Of a stretch of DNA of 64,000 nucleotides, positions 1 to 12,285 are shown one piece after another. This DNA is from Natranaerobius thermophilus JW/NM-WN-LF (GTDB lineage Bacteria > Bacillota > Natranaerobiia > Natranaerobiales > Natranaerobiaceae). The DNA lies in contig NC_010718.1 of the NCBI RefSeq assembly GCF_000020005.1, positions 12,501-76,500 of the forward strand, read 5' to 3'. A program made the position numbers and the translations under genes. Position 1 is the stretch's first letter. Every line of letters begins with the position of its first letter. The notes below the pieces were generated by a model. The model was given only the letters and a program-made list of their open reading frames with translations, was not told the DNA's origin and searched no databases.

Positions 1-5
1 AGAGA

Positions 6-3135
<3,130 letters not shown>

Positions 3136-3258
3136 TCTATTCTCAATGTGCAGTCTTCAAAGAACAAACTTAAGTTTAAATAAATAGTTCTAGGTTTACA
3201 ACTGGAATATTTACTTAAGCTTGAGATTAAAATTTTAAATTTGATTAAAGTCTAAAGT
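3136..3258 (+). other. 23S-5S internal transcribed spacer
   Basis: An AT-rich spacer of about 120 nt between 23S and 5S. No tRNA gene is present. The first bases (3135-3138) complete the 23S processing stem. No other clear signal was seen. Confidence 0.7.
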
Positions 3259-3259
3259 A

Positions 3260-3379
3260 AGCCCGGTGAAAATTGCGGAGGGGCCACACCTGTTCCCATG
3301 CCGAACACAGTAGTTAAGTCCTCCAGCGCCTATGGTACTGGGAGCGTGAGCTCCTGGGAGAGTAGGTCTTCGCCGGGCT
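3260..3379 (+). rRNA. rrf: 5S ribosomal RNA
   Basis: It contains the conserved loop CCCATGCCGAACACAG near 3296-3311 and GAGAGTAGG near 3357-3365. The termini AAGCCCGGTG and CGCCGGGCTT form the terminal helix I. Length is ~120 nt, as expected. It is the last gene of the rRNA operon. Confidence 0.96.
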
Positions 3380-3405
3380 TTTTTATATGTTGTTTTTTAT
3401 AGGAT

Positions 3406-3433
3406 AGCAGTTTTAATAAACTGCTTTTTTTTT
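3406..3433 (+). terminator. rRNA operon terminator
   Basis: A perfect 8-bp stem AGCAGTTT/AAACTGCT with a 4-nt loop (TAAT) is followed by nine T residues. It lies 26 bases after 5S rRNA and would end the rRNA transcript. A T-rich tract directly after 5S helix I (3380-3399) may act as an earlier stop. Confidence 0.85.
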
Positions 3434-3476
3434 ATGTTTGATACAAATATACAATATACTTAGATTATTAGAATTT

Positions 3477-3510
3477 TATCCACAGTCCCATGGGATAGAT
3501 CAGTGGATAA
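3477..3510. promoter_or_regulatory. Inverted pair of DnaA-box-like sites
   Basis: TTATCCACA (3477-3485) is an exact match to the consensus DnaA box. AGTGGATAA (3502-3510) is the inverted near-match (TTATCCACT). Between them is a small palindrome TCCCATGGGA (3486-3495). The pair sits in the ~280-base gap between the rRNA terminator and the flippase gene. The site match is seen; DnaA binding is inference. Confidence 0.4.
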
Positions 3511-3714
3511 ATTAATATAAAATATATGATTTAAATTAAATAGTTTAGTCGCATTACTTAAAATTTGAGTTTTAACATAAGGTGCTATTATATTTAGTTG
3601 TGGATATTATAAAAATGAGAAGTAATGATGAGGTGAATTATAATAGTGAAGTTAAAAATTGTGGAAAATACTAAGATAATATTATTTAGAAAATAATTGA
3701 AAGGATTTACTGTC

Positions 3715-5295
3715 ATGGAAAAAGACTCACTGGCTAAGGGGACAATAGTACTAGGCTCTGGAATGGTAATAGCGAAAATATTTGGATTGGTATACAGGCT
3801 TATATTGCCCAATATAATTGGTACTGAAGCCATGGGGTTATATGGCATGGCTTACGCAGTTTATACGGTTCTATTAACACTATCTATGGCCGGAATTCCT
3901 GTAGCTATTTCCAAAATAATTAGTAATGAATTATCTCAAGGTCATTATGTGGCGGCTAATGACACATTTAAAGTTGCTCTATTATTGTTGTTAACTACAG
4001 GACTAATATTTACTACGGTATTATATTTTGGCTCGACTATAATTGCTCATGCAATTACAGGAGATCATAGGGCTGAACTCAGTTTAAAGGCTGTTTCACC
4101 AGCAATAATCTTGGTTTCTGTTATGTCAGCGTTAAGAGGGTATTTTCAAGGACATCTAGTAATGACTTATACTGCTGTGAGTCAGTTATTGGAGCAGTTT
4201 GTCCGTGTCTTTGGGATTCTTTTCTTTGCTTATTTATTAATTCCTTATGGCAAAATCTACTCTGCTGCAGGTGCAGTTTTTGGAAATGTTGTTGGAGCTT
4301 TAACAGGATTGGGATACTTAATCTGGCAATATTTCAATTCCAAGGATATAGTGAAAAGACAAATTAATAATTCAAGTATTAGTATTTCTAGAATTCAACA
4401 AACTGCAATACAAATTATGGTATTGGCTTTTCCAATTATAATTGGAAATATGATCATGCCAATTATGAATTTGATAGATGCCAGTTTGGTAGTTAATCGA
4501 CTTATGGAAATTGGTTTTACTCAAGGCGAAGCCACTAGTAAATTTGCCTACTTAACACAATATGCTGCACCACTGACCATGTTTCCAGGAACTATGGGAA
4601 TGGCTCTTTCCATGAGCCTAGTACCTGGGATTTCTGAAACAGTAACAAAACAAAATTATGACCAGTTAAAAGGTCGAGTTAGGTTAGCAATCCGTTTTTC
4701 TTTATTAATCGGTTTTCCTTCTTTTTTTGGTTTATTTGTCTTAGCTACCCCAATTATATTATTAATTTTTCCAAATGATCCAGAGGCAGCTACTCCCTTA
4801 CGCTATTTATCACCATCAGTAATTTTTTTACTATTAAAATTTGCAACAACAGGAGTTTTACAAGGGTTAAATAAACCCATGATACCTGTTAAAAATTTAA
4901 TCATAGGTACATTTTTGAAAGCTATTTTAACTTACTGGTTAACAGCTGTTCCTTATTTAAATGTCAATGGTGCAGCTATAGGAACTTTAATTTCTTATGC
5001 AGTTTCTAGTATGTTTAATCTCTTTTATATCATCAAAATAACAGGGATAAAGATATCTCTGGTACAGGATATTTTAAAACCAGCAATATTGAGTCTATTT
5101 ATGGGTATCATAGCCTTTTCAACTCAGATTTTAACTTTAGATTTAATAGGAATAAGATTGGCAGCATTACTTGCTATAATGGCAGGGGCTTTATTTTATA
5201 TTTTATTGGGAATCAGCTTCAAAGTAATTAAAAAAAATGAAATACAATTAATTCCCAAATTAGGCCCTAAAATTTCTCCTTATATTAAAGACTGA
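3715..5295 (+). CDS. SpoVB-type polysaccharide flippase (MOP superfamily)
   Basis: A 526-residue, highly hydrophobic protein with about 14 predicted membrane segments. It resembles the MATE/MOP exporter branch that includes SpoVB and MurJ (N-terminal KGTIVLGSGMVIAKIFGLVYR, conserved Arg in the first segment). SpoVB-type proteins act in spore cortex peptidoglycan assembly and flip lipid-linked wall precursors. ATG 3715 is chosen because AAAGGA (3700-3705) lies 9 bases upstream; a TTG at 3697 in frame has no ribosome site. It stands alone after the rRNA operon. Whether it serves cortex or vegetative wall synthesis cannot be told from sequence; the family assignment is firm. Confidence 0.85.
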   Translation: MEKDSLAKGTIVLGSGMVIAKIFGLVYRLILPNIIGTEAMGLYGMAYAVYTVLLTLSMAGIPVAISKIISNELSQGHYVAANDTFKVALLLLLTTGLIFTTVLYFGSTIIAHAITGDHRAELSLKAVSPAIILVSVMSALRGYFQGHLVMTYTAVSQLLEQFVRVFGILFFAYLLIPYGKIYSAAGAVFGNVVGALTGLGYLIWQYFNSKDIVKRQINNSSISISRIQQTAIQIMVLAFPIIIGNMIMPIMNLIDASLVVNRLMEIGFTQGEATSKFAYLTQYAAPLTMFPGTMGMALSMSLVPGISETVTKQNYDQLKGRVRLAIRFSLLIGFPSFFGLFVLATPIILLIFPNDPEAATPLRYLSPSVIFLLLKFATTGVLQGLNKPMIPVKNLIIGTFLKAILTYWLTAVPYLNVNGAAIGTLISYAVSSMFNLFYIIKITGIKISLVQDILKPAILSLFMGIIAFSTQILTLDLIGIRLAALLAIMAGALFYILLGISFKVIKKNEIQLIPKLGPKISPYIKD

Positions 5296-5499
5296 TTGGT
5301 TATTTCCCAGGAAATTAAAATTTATCAGAAAATTATTTAACTTTTTCAGAAGGATTTTAAAATAGACTAAGCGAATACATTGAAAGCATGGAATTTTAAA
5401 CCTCTAGTTGTCAGTATTTTTTACGAAAATTAGTGAAAAAATTATTAAAATTAAATTTTAGAAAAGTTAAATAAAAAGCTACAAAGGAGGAATTTTCAC
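5296..5499. other. Intergenic gap upstream of the EF-G-like gene
   Basis: 204 bases, AT-rich, with no gene and no convincing terminator. A strong ribosome binding site AAAGGAGGAA is at 5482-5491. Confidence 0.5.
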
Positions 5500-7578
5500 A
5501 TGAAGAGTTATCAACCGGATCAAATTAGAAATGTGGGATTATGTTCTCATGGTGGTGCGGGCAAGACATCCTTAACCGAAGCTCTACTGTACTCTTCCAA
5601 CTCCATTGATCGACTAGGTAATGTAGAAGATGGTACTACTACTACAGATTTTGATAAAGAAGAAGTAGATCGAGGTATTACCATCAATACTTCAGTGGCC
5701 CCTTGTGAGTGGAAAGGTCATAAGCTCAATTTAGTGGATACCCCGGGATATTTTGACTTCATTGGCGATGTGAAAAGTTCTTTGCGTATCGTAGATGGAG
5801 CTTTAATAGTAGTTTGTGCTGCTTCTGGTGTGCAAGTTGGGACAGAACAAGTATGGCATTATGCTGATGAAAATGACCTACCAAGAGTGGTATTTATAAA
5901 TAAAATGGAAAGAGAAAATGCCAGCTTTAATAGGACTTTAGAACAATTAAGGGAAAATTTTGGGGATCAAGTTGTTCCCGTTATGATACCAATCGGAAGT
6001 GAAGATTCCTTTGAAGGTGTAATTAATTTAGTCACGATGAAAGCTAATTACCATAAAGGAGATGGCAAGGAGTTTAGCGAAGAAGAGATTCCTTCAGAAT
6101 ATCAAGAAGAAGCAGATAATTTTCGGGAAATGCTAATGGAAGCTGTGGCAGAATGTGATGATGAAATGCTAGAAAAATATTTAGAGGGCGAATCTTTAAC
6201 AGAAGATGAGGTCATCAATGGAGTGAAACAATTTACAAAAGAAGGAGAACTTATTCCCGTCCTTTGTGGCTCAGCAATTCAGAATATTGGTGTAACTCAG
6301 TTGATGGATTGCCTTAAATACTATATTCCTAGTCCGGTTGATTTAAATTATCAAGGTTTTAATCCTGAGACTGAGGAGGAAGTTAAGATAAATCCATCTG
6401 AAGAGGGACCCTTCAGTGCATTTGTCTTTAAAACCGTGGCAGACCCCTATGTGGGTAGACTGAATTATTTCAGAGTATATTCTGGCCAACTTTCTGACGA
6501 CAAAGAAGCATATAATTCTAATAATAAAACCTCTGAAAGAATTGGTAAGTTGTATTATTTAAAAGGAAAAGAACAAATCCCAGTGAATACTGTTTCTGTT
6601 GGAGATATAGCTGCAGTTAGTAAATTACAGAAAACTGCTACAGGGGATACACTATCAGATTCTGAAAAACCAGTTAAGCTACCAGAAGTTGAATTCCCAG
6701 ATCCGGTCATTTCTTTTGCTGTTGTCACACAAGATAAAGGTGACGAAGAAAAAGTCGGTACAAGTTTGTCTAAATTTTTAGAAGAAGATCCAATTTTAAA
6801 TTTAGAGAAGAATGACGAAACTAAAGAAACACTAATTTCTGGAATGGGAGAATTGCAGCTTGAAATAATAATTGAGAAAATGAAGAAAAAGTACGGAGTA
6901 GATGTAGAGTTGAAAACTCCCAAGGTTCCCTACAAAGAAACAATTACTAAAACAGTTAATGCTGAAGAAAAATATAAAAAACAATCAGGTGGAAGAGGGC
7001 AATATGGCCATGTGTTTATTGAATTTTCACCCTTACAAGAAGGGGAAGGTTTTCAGTTTGAAAACAATATTGTTGGCGGAGTAATTCCCAAAACATATAT
7101 TCCGGCTGTAGAAAAAGGAATATTTGAGGCTATGGAGACAGGAGTTTTGGCAGGATATCCTGTGATTGATATTAAAGCTAACCTATACGATGGTTCTCAC
7201 CACAGTGTTGATTCTTCTGAAATGGCCTTCAAAGTTGCAGGTGCCAACGCATTCAAAAAAGGAATGCAGAATGCTCAACCAGTACTTTTAGAGCCAGTAA
7301 TGGAAGTAGAAGTAAGAGTTCCAGAAAAATTCATGGGAGATATTATGGGTGATATAAATAGTAAACGGGGTAAAATCCAGGGAATGGACCCTGATGGTGA
7401 TTATCAAATAATAAAAGCTTATGTACCCCAAGCAGAGATGTTAAGGTACGCAATTGACTTGAGATCTATGGCTCAGGGTAGAGGGACATTCACTTCTGTA
7501 TTTAGCCATTACGAGCGAGTACCTGATGATGTTAGAGATGAGATCATTGAAGAGACTACTGCAGAGAAGGAAGCATAA
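5500..7578 (+). CDS. Elongation factor G-like GTPase (EF-G2 type)
   Basis: A 692-residue protein of full EF-G length with all domains: GTPase (P-loop SHGGAGKT at 16-23, RGITI switch I, DTPGYFDF at 80-87, NKME at 134-137), domain II, and III-V at the C terminus (QSGGRGQYGHVF, SHYERVP). It belongs to the translational GTPase family that drives translocation or ribosome recycling. In canonical EF-G the third motif is DTPGHVDF; here the catalytic His is Tyr 84, as in the EF-G-like paralogue group. The gene stands alone, not in the usual rpsL-rpsG-fusA-tuf operon, which supports a paralogue. Its specific job on the ribosome is unknown. Confidence 0.88.
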   Translation: MKSYQPDQIRNVGLCSHGGAGKTSLTEALLYSSNSIDRLGNVEDGTTTTDFDKEEVDRGITINTSVAPCEWKGHKLNLVDTPGYFDFIGDVKSSLRIVDGALIVVCAASGVQVGTEQVWHYADENDLPRVVFINKMERENASFNRTLEQLRENFGDQVVPVMIPIGSEDSFEGVINLVTMKANYHKGDGKEFSEEEIPSEYQEEADNFREMLMEAVAECDDEMLEKYLEGESLTEDEVINGVKQFTKEGELIPVLCGSAIQNIGVTQLMDCLKYYIPSPVDLNYQGFNPETEEEVKINPSEEGPFSAFVFKTVADPYVGRLNYFRVYSGQLSDDKEAYNSNNKTSERIGKLYYLKGKEQIPVNTVSVGDIAAVSKLQKTATGDTLSDSEKPVKLPEVEFPDPVISFAVVTQDKGDEEKVGTSLSKFLEEDPILNLEKNDETKETLISGMGELQLEIIIEKMKKKYGVDVELKTPKVPYKETITKTVNAEEKYKKQSGGRGQYGHVFIEFSPLQEGEGFQFENNIVGGVIPKTYIPAVEKGIFEAMETGVLAGYPVIDIKANLYDGSHHSVDSSEMAFKVAGANAFKKGMQNAQPVLLEPVMEVEVRVPEKFMGDIMGDINSKRGKIQGMDPDGDYQIIKAYVPQAEMLRYAIDLRSMAQGRGTFTSVFSHYERVPDDVRDEIIEETTAEKEA

Positions 7579-7670
7579 AATAAAACCAATAAATTTTGGA
7601 AGTTATTAGCAATCAAATTTGATTTGACCATGTTATCGACTTATATTAAAATTTAATACAATTGGTAGGG

Positions 7671-7702
7671 ACCGGGTGGGGAAGTCCCCTGCCCGGTTTT
7701 TA
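7671..7702 (+). terminator. Rho-independent terminator after EF-G-like gene
   Basis: A GC-rich stem ACCGGG(T)GGGG / CCCC(TG)CCCGGT with loop AAGT, followed by TTTTT. It lies 92 bases downstream of the stop codon. Confidence 0.85.
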
Positions 7703-7824
7703 ATTTGGGATAAAATTAACAATTGATGAAATTAAGGAACCTAGAAATGTAATAACGTACTTTGCATAAACTAAATACCATAAGAGACAAAATTTATGTT
7801 TTTAGGTAGTGGAGGTGTTTTAGC

Positions 7825-8922
7825 TTGAAAAAGTTAAGGGTTGGAGTACTTTTTGGAGGACGTTCTGGAGAACATGAAGTTAGCCTAAAGTCTGCGAATT
7901 CGATTTTGAACGCTTTAGATAGAGAATTATTTGAAGTGATTCCCATAGGAATTCGTAAAAATGGAGAATGGATTTCAGGGGAAGCACCCTTGGAAGAGTT
8001 GGAAACCGGTATAAAAAATCAGGGAAATTATGCTGTAAGTATTCTACCTGATCCATCCAAAAAAGTTCTTTGGAAATTAGATCCCTTTGAAAAAATTAGT
8101 GAGATTGACCTGATTTTCCCAGTGCTTCACGGAACTTTTGGAGAAGATGGTACTGTTCAAGGTTTTTTAGATCTTTGTGGAATTCCTTATGTGGGTTCAG
8201 GAGTTTTAGGATCTTCTTTGGCCATGGATAAAGTCATGATGAAAAAAATATTAAGACGTCATGGATTACAAGTTGCTAATTACTATTCATTCAAAAGAAG
8301 TGAATGGGAACAAGATCGGGATGAAATTATTTTTAGCATAGAAAAACAACTTTCATATCCTATTTTTGTTAAACCTGCTAATTTAGGGTCTAGTGTTGGA
8401 ATTTCCAAAGTTAAAAATAGAGAAGAACTAATTCAAGGTATTGATTTAGCTGTTAAATACGATATGAAATGTTTAGCCGAAGAATTTATACCAGGAAAAG
8501 AAATAGAATTAAGTATCCTTGGTAATGATAATCCTAAGACTTCAGTTCCAGGAGAGATAATCCCAGCAAATGAGTTTTATGACTACAATGCAAAATATAT
8601 TAATAATAAAAGCAAACTAGTTATCCCAGCACCTCTCTCAGAAACACTTAAGACTAAAATTGAAGACATGGGAGTTGAAGCTTTTAGAGTATTAGACTGT
8701 TATGGATTATCTAGAGTAGATTATTTTGTCCTAGAAGATCAAGAAGAGGTTTATATCAATGAAATCAATACTATGCCTGGCTTTACTGAAATTAGCATGT
8801 ACCCTAAACTATGGACTGAATCGGGACTATCCTACTCTCAACTATTAACTGATTTGATTTATCTAGCACTAGCAAGGCAGCAAGAAAAGGATAGGAATTC
8901 AACTGATTTTTCGGAATCATAA
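7825..8922 (+). CDS. ddl: D-alanine--D-alanine ligase
   Basis: 365 residues of the ATP-grasp family; joins two D-Ala in the cytoplasm to make the dipeptide ending of the peptidoglycan stem. Seen: N-terminal FGGRSGEHEVSLKSA, VLHGTFGEDGTVQGFLDL, KPANLGSSVGISKV, and C-terminal NEINTMPGFTEISMYPKLW with metal-binding Glu and Asn. The loop FYDYNAKY carries the Tyr typical of D-Ala-D-Ala enzymes rather than the D-Ala-D-lactate type. The TTG start at 7825 is preceded by GGAGGTG (7811-7817), so UUG initiation is well supported. Monocistronic. Confidence 0.95.
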   Translation: MKKLRVGVLFGGRSGEHEVSLKSANSILNALDRELFEVIPIGIRKNGEWISGEAPLEELETGIKNQGNYAVSILPDPSKKVLWKLDPFEKISEIDLIFPVLHGTFGEDGTVQGFLDLCGIPYVGSGVLGSSLAMDKVMMKKILRRHGLQVANYYSFKRSEWEQDRDEIIFSIEKQLSYPIFVKPANLGSSVGISKVKNREELIQGIDLAVKYDMKCLAEEFIPGKEIELSILGNDNPKTSVPGEIIPANEFYDYNAKYINNKSKLVIPAPLSETLKTKIEDMGVEAFRVLDCYGLSRVDYFVLEDQEEVYINEINTMPGFTEISMYPKLWTESGLSYSQLLTDLIYLALARQQEKDRNSTDFSES

Positions 8923-9003
8923 CTAAAATAACTTTATATCAATCTTGTTAATGACTAACTATTGTAGTAAAATCAATGTTGAATAGAAAAGGAGGGATTA
9001 TTA

Positions 9004-9891
9004 ATGAATATAGAAAAAGGTACAGAAACAGTAAAAAAAGGTATGGCCCAAATGCAAAAAGGCGGAGTTATCATGGATGTTACAACTCCCGAACAGGCTA
9101 AAATAGCTGAAAAAGCAGGAGCTGTAGCAGTGATGGCTTTAGAAAAAGTGCCTGCAGATATAAGAGCTGGTGGTGGAGTAGCACGAATGGCAGATCCTGA
9201 GGTTATTAAAAAGATCATGGATGCTGTAAGTATCCCAGTTATGGCCAAGGCACGAATTGGTCATTTTGTGGAAGCTCGTATTTTGGAAAATTTAGGCGTT
9301 GATTATATAGACGAAAGTGAAGTGCTTACCCCAGCCGATGAATATTATCACATTGATAAAAACAAATTCACTGTCCCTTTTGTATGTGGTGCTAGGAATT
9401 TAGGAGAAGCCTTACGCCGTGTTGGAGAAGGCGCTTCTATGATGAGAACTAAAGGGGAAGCAGGAACGGGTAATGTGGTAGAGGCTGTACGTCATATAAG
9501 AACTGTTATGGATGGTATCAGAAAAGTTCAAAATCTTCCTGATGATGAGTTAATGACTGAAGCTAAGAATATTGGAGCACCTTATGACCTTATTAAACAA
9601 GTTAAAGAAGAGGGAAGATTGCCTGTAGTTAACTTCGCTGCTGGTGGAGTAGCTACACCTGCCGATGCAGCTTTGATGATGCAATTAGGTGCCGATGGAG
9701 TTTTTGTAGGTTCAGGTATATTTAAATCAGGTGATCCTGAAAAAAGAGCAAAATCTATTGTAGAAGCAACATTAAATTACGATAATTATGATGTGTTGGC
9801 TGATGTTTCTTCAGGATTGGGTGAAGCGATGGTAGGAATTAATGTATCCGATCTGGAAGAACAGGAAAGGATGCAAAATCGAGGCTGGTAA
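9004..9891 (+). CDS. pdxS: Pyridoxal 5'-phosphate synthase, PdxS subunit
   Basis: 295 residues, nearly collinear with Bacillus PdxS. It forms the TIM-barrel dodecamer that makes PLP from ribose 5-phosphate, glyceraldehyde 3-phosphate and ammonia. Seen: [20 protein letters not shown], the Schiff-base lysine K82 in MAKARIGH, the second lysine near 150 in RTKGEAGTG, and [22 protein letters not shown] 9004 follows AAGGAGGG. Its glutaminase partner gene pdxT is usually next; here the next ~300 bases carry no gene and then the serS leader begins, so pdxT is not linked. Confidence 0.96.
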   Translation: MNIEKGTETVKKGMAQMQKGGVIMDVTTPEQAKIAEKAGAVAVMALEKVPADIRAGGGVARMADPEVIKKIMDAVSIPVMAKARIGHFVEARILENLGVDYIDESEVLTPADEYYHIDKNKFTVPFVCGARNLGEALRRVGEGASMMRTKGEAGTGNVVEAVRHIRTVMDGIRKVQNLPDDELMTEAKNIGAPYDLIKQVKEEGRLPVVNFAAGGVATPADAALMMQLGADGVFVGSGIFKSGDPEKRAKSIVEATLNYDNYDVLADVSSGLGEAMVGINVSDLEEQERMQNRGW

Positions 9892-10153
9892 ATTGATACA
9901 GTGTATAAGAACTAGAAGATTGATAGGAAAATTTTATAAAAATTAGATTAATTTGTATACAAGGTGCTATTACAAAACACATGGACATGCATTCATAGTT
10001 GGATTGAATCCAATCCTATTAAAACATAAATAATATACAGGATTATGCCTTAAGTCTATCCTTTCAATCAAATTAACTATGGTTCCAGAATTCATAAATA
10101 TTTTCTGTCTTTAATTTCTTGATTTTTTAAAGGACAATTAGTATAATTCATTA
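9892..10153. other. Intergenic region between pdxS and the serS leader
   Basis: About 260 AT-rich bases. No coding region longer than a few codons and no clear terminator was found. The serS promoter is at its right end. Confidence 0.5.
10119..10147 (+). promoter_or_regulatory. serS operon promoter
   Basis: TTGATT (10119-10124), a 17-base spacer, and TATAAT (10142-10147) match a sigma-A promoter. Transcription would begin near 10154, giving a ~270-nt leader that holds the T-box. Confidence 0.7.
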
Positions 10154-10194
10154 ATAACTAATCTGAATTTTGGAAGACTATAGCAATAAAAGAA

Positions 10195-10427
10195 TATATA
10201 AAAACCGTTGATGGGGTCAGTAATCAGTATGAAATTTCCAGAGAGCCGGTGGTAGCTGAAAACCGGTAATTTCAGCTGATGAATCCACCCCTGAGGGAAC
10301 TGCCGAATCCGAAGTAGTAAGTAGTTACGTTACCGGGCGTTAACCGGTTAGAGTTGGGGCTCATTGCCCAACTAGGGTGGCAACGCGAGCAGACCCTCGT
10401 CCCTAATTTGGTGACGAGGGTTTTTTG
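10195..10427 (+). ncRNA. T-box riboswitch of serS
   Basis: It has the stem I signature (AGAGAGCCGGTGG near 10240), the T-box sequence AGGGTGGCAACGCG (10374-10387), and a terminator CCCTCGT/ACGAGGG followed by six T (10394-10426). The likely specifier codon is UCC (10284-10286), a serine codon, in GATGAATCCACCCCTGAGG. Uncharged tRNA-Ser(GGA), whose gene is at 12993, would pair with UCC and with the T-box bulge and let serS be transcribed. Confidence 0.92.
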
Positions 10428-10469
10428 TCTAATTGCTTGGACAATAATACATATTAGGGGGGAATAATC

Positions 10470-11738
10470 ATGCTAGATGTCAAGTATATTCGAAACAATC
10501 CTGATGAGGCAAGGAAAGCTTGTGTCCAAAAAGGTGAAGATGATCATGTTGATGAAATTTTGAAATATGATGAACAGCGTAGGAAGATATTAACAGATTT
10601 AGAAGTATTAAAAAATAAGCGTAATACTGTTTCCAAAGAAATAGGTCAATTGAAAAAAGAGGGACACGATGCACAAGACAAAATTGCTGAAATGAAAGAG
10701 GTATCTGATAAAGTAAAAGAAATGGACGATGAACTGAAAAAAGTTGATGAACAACTTAATTATCATCTATTATGTATCCCTAATATACCTAATCCAGATG
10801 TGCCTGTTGGGGACGATGACGAAGATAATCAAGTAGTCAAGCAGGTTGGTGAACCAGTTAAAAAGGATTACTTTAAACCTCATTGGGAGGTGGCTGAAAA
10901 CCTGAACTTACTTGATTTTAAGAGAGCTGGCAAAGTTACTGGTACAAGATTTGTAAATTATGTAGGTGATGCTGCTCGTTTAGAAAGGGCCTTGATTGAT
11001 TTCATGATTGATGTACATGTAACAGAACATGGTTATGTAGAAATGATGCCTCCTTTTATTGCCAATAGGGACTCAATGACTGGCACAGGGCAACTTCCTA
11101 AATTTGAAGATGATATGTATAAATTGGAAGATATGGAATACTTTTTAATTCCCACTGCTGAAGTTACTTTGACCAATTTGTATCGTGACGAGATTCTACC
11201 TGGAGATTTTTTACCTAGATATTTAGTCGCTTTTACACCATGTTTTCGAAAAGAAGCAGGTGCCCATGGACGGGATACTCGAGGTCTTATCAGACAGCAT
11301 CAATTCAACAAGGTAGAGATGGTAAAATTTGTAGAACCAGAAAAATCATATCAAGAGCTTGATTCACTTGTGGCAAATGCGGAAAGAGTGTTACAATTAT
11401 TAGAACTACCTTATCAAATATCATTGATGTGTACTGGTGATTTAGGTTTTGCTGCAGCTAAAAAGTATGACTTAGAGGTTTGGCTACCAAGTTACGACAC
11501 TTACAGAGAAATATCATCATGTAGTAATTTCGAAGATTTTCAAGCTAGGAGAGCTAATATAAGATATCGGCCAGAAGAAGGGGAAAAAGCCAGGTTTGTG
11601 CATACTTTAAATGGATCTGGATTAGCTGTTGGAAGAACACTAGCGGCTATATTGGAAAATTATCAAAATCCCGATGGAACTGTTACAATTCCTGAAGTGC
11701 TTAAGCCTTACTTTAATGGTCGAGACGTGATTTCATAA
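10470..11738 (+). CDS. serS: Seryl-tRNA synthetase
   Basis: 422 residues. Charges all tRNA-Ser species (and tRNA-Sec if present). Seen: N-terminal long coiled-coil arm (about 30-105, Lys/Glu-rich) that contacts the tRNA long variable arm; class II motif 2 ([21 protein letters not shown]) and motif 3 ([18 protein letters not shown]). ATG 10470 follows AGGGGGG. It is controlled by the T-box upstream and is followed by four serine tRNA genes and one arginine tRNA gene, an unusual concentration of its own substrates. Confidence 0.97.
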   Translation: MLDVKYIRNNPDEARKACVQKGEDDHVDEILKYDEQRRKILTDLEVLKNKRNTVSKEIGQLKKEGHDAQDKIAEMKEVSDKVKEMDDELKKVDEQLNYHLLCIPNIPNPDVPVGDDDEDNQVVKQVGEPVKKDYFKPHWEVAENLNLLDFKRAGKVTGTRFVNYVGDAARLERALIDFMIDVHVTEHGYVEMMPPFIANRDSMTGTGQLPKFEDDMYKLEDMEYFLIPTAEVTLTNLYRDEILPGDFLPRYLVAFTPCFRKEAGAHGRDTRGLIRQHQFNKVEMVKFVEPEKSYQELDSLVANAERVLQLLELPYQISLMCTGDLGFAAAKKYDLEVWLPSYDTYREISSCSNFEDFQARRANIRYRPEEGEKARFVHTLNGSGLAVGRTLAAILENYQNPDGTVTIPEVLKPYFNGRDVIS

Positions 11739-11752
11739 ATTTTAAAATTGAT

Positions 11753-11781
11753 TTGACAGTTAAAAGTCCCTGTGTTATACT
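11753..11781 (+). promoter_or_regulatory. Promoter of the tRNA cluster
   Basis: TTGACA (11753-11758), 17-base spacer, TATACT (11776-11781). It lies just after the serS stop and ~44 bases before the first tRNA, so the tRNAs can be transcribed independently of T-box control. Confidence 0.8.
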
Positions 11782-11824
11782 TTTTAATGTCCTTTGAGAA
11801 GTTGGTATAAAAACAAATATCCCA

Positions 11825-11916
11825 GGAGGGGTGGCCGAGTCCGGCTGAAGGCGCTGGACTTGAAATCCAGTGACACTCTTCGAGTGCCGGGGGTTCGAAT
11901 CCCTCCCCCTCCGCCA
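11825..11916 (+). tRNA. tRNA-Ser(UGA)
   Basis: A class II tRNA of 92 nt with a long variable arm and encoded CCA. The anticodon stem CTGGA/TCCAG encloses loop CTTGAAA, so the anticodon is TGA (reads UCA, and UCG/UCU by wobble). Acceptor GGAGGGG/CCCCTCC with discriminator G. Confidence 0.96.
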
Positions 11917-11925
11917 GAAAAACGC

Positions 11926-12021
11926 GGAGAGATGGCCGAGTTTGGCTGAAGGCGCTCGCCTGCTAAGCGAGTAGACGGGTTAATCCCCGTCTCGAGGGTT
12001 CAAATCCCTCTCTCTCCGCCA
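11926..12021 (+). tRNA. tRNA-Ser(GCU)
   Basis: A class II tRNA of 96 nt with encoded CCA. Anticodon stem CTCGC/GCGAG, loop CTGCTAA, anticodon GCT (reads AGC/AGU). Acceptor GGAGAGA/TCTCTCC, discriminator G. Only 9 bases after the previous tRNA, so probably co-transcribed. Confidence 0.96.
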
Positions 12022-12043
12022 TTTAATTTAGATATAAAAACAT

Positions 12044-12121
12044 GCGCCCGTAGCTCAGTCTGGATAGAGCAACTGACTACGAATCAGGAGGCCGGGGGTT
12101 CAAATCCTCCCGGGCGCACCA
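12044..12121 (+). tRNA. tRNA-Arg(ACG)
   Basis: 78 nt with encoded CCA. Acceptor GCGCCCG/CGGGCGC; anticodon loop CTACGAA, anticodon ACG. Its A34 is the standard bacterial substrate of TadA, and tadA is encoded 165 bases downstream. Confidence 0.95.
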
Positions 12122-12134
12122 TAGTAATAAAAAT

Positions 12135-12158
12135 CCAGGCCCGATGCCTGGTATTTTT
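12135..12158 (+). terminator. Terminator of the first tRNA cluster
   Basis: Stem CCAGGC/GCCTGG with loop CCGAT, followed by TATTTTTTG. It ends the three-tRNA transcript ahead of tadA. Confidence 0.85.
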
Positions 12159-12191
12159 TGTCTCTATTAAATTTAACCAGGGCAATCAATA

Positions 12192-12231
12192 CACTTTACA
12201 TTGCATTTTAAATATGGTAAAGTGATATACT
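12192..12231 (+). promoter_or_regulatory. Possible tadA promoter with inverted repeat
   Basis: TTGCAT (12201-12206) and TATACT (12226-12231) are spaced by 19 bases, a little long. CACTTTAC (12192-12199) and GTAAAGTG (12217-12224) form an 8-bp inverted repeat around the spacer. Either promoter plus operator, or chance in AT-rich DNA. Confidence 0.35.
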
Positions 12232-12285
12232 GCTTAGGAAATAAGTTGGATATTATATTTAATAAATATATAGAGGTAGTTAATT

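Noticed and set aside
3260-3400. 5S terminal helix plus T-run as the main terminator
   Set aside because: Helix I belongs to mature 5S; the 8-bp hairpin at 3406 is a better terminator.
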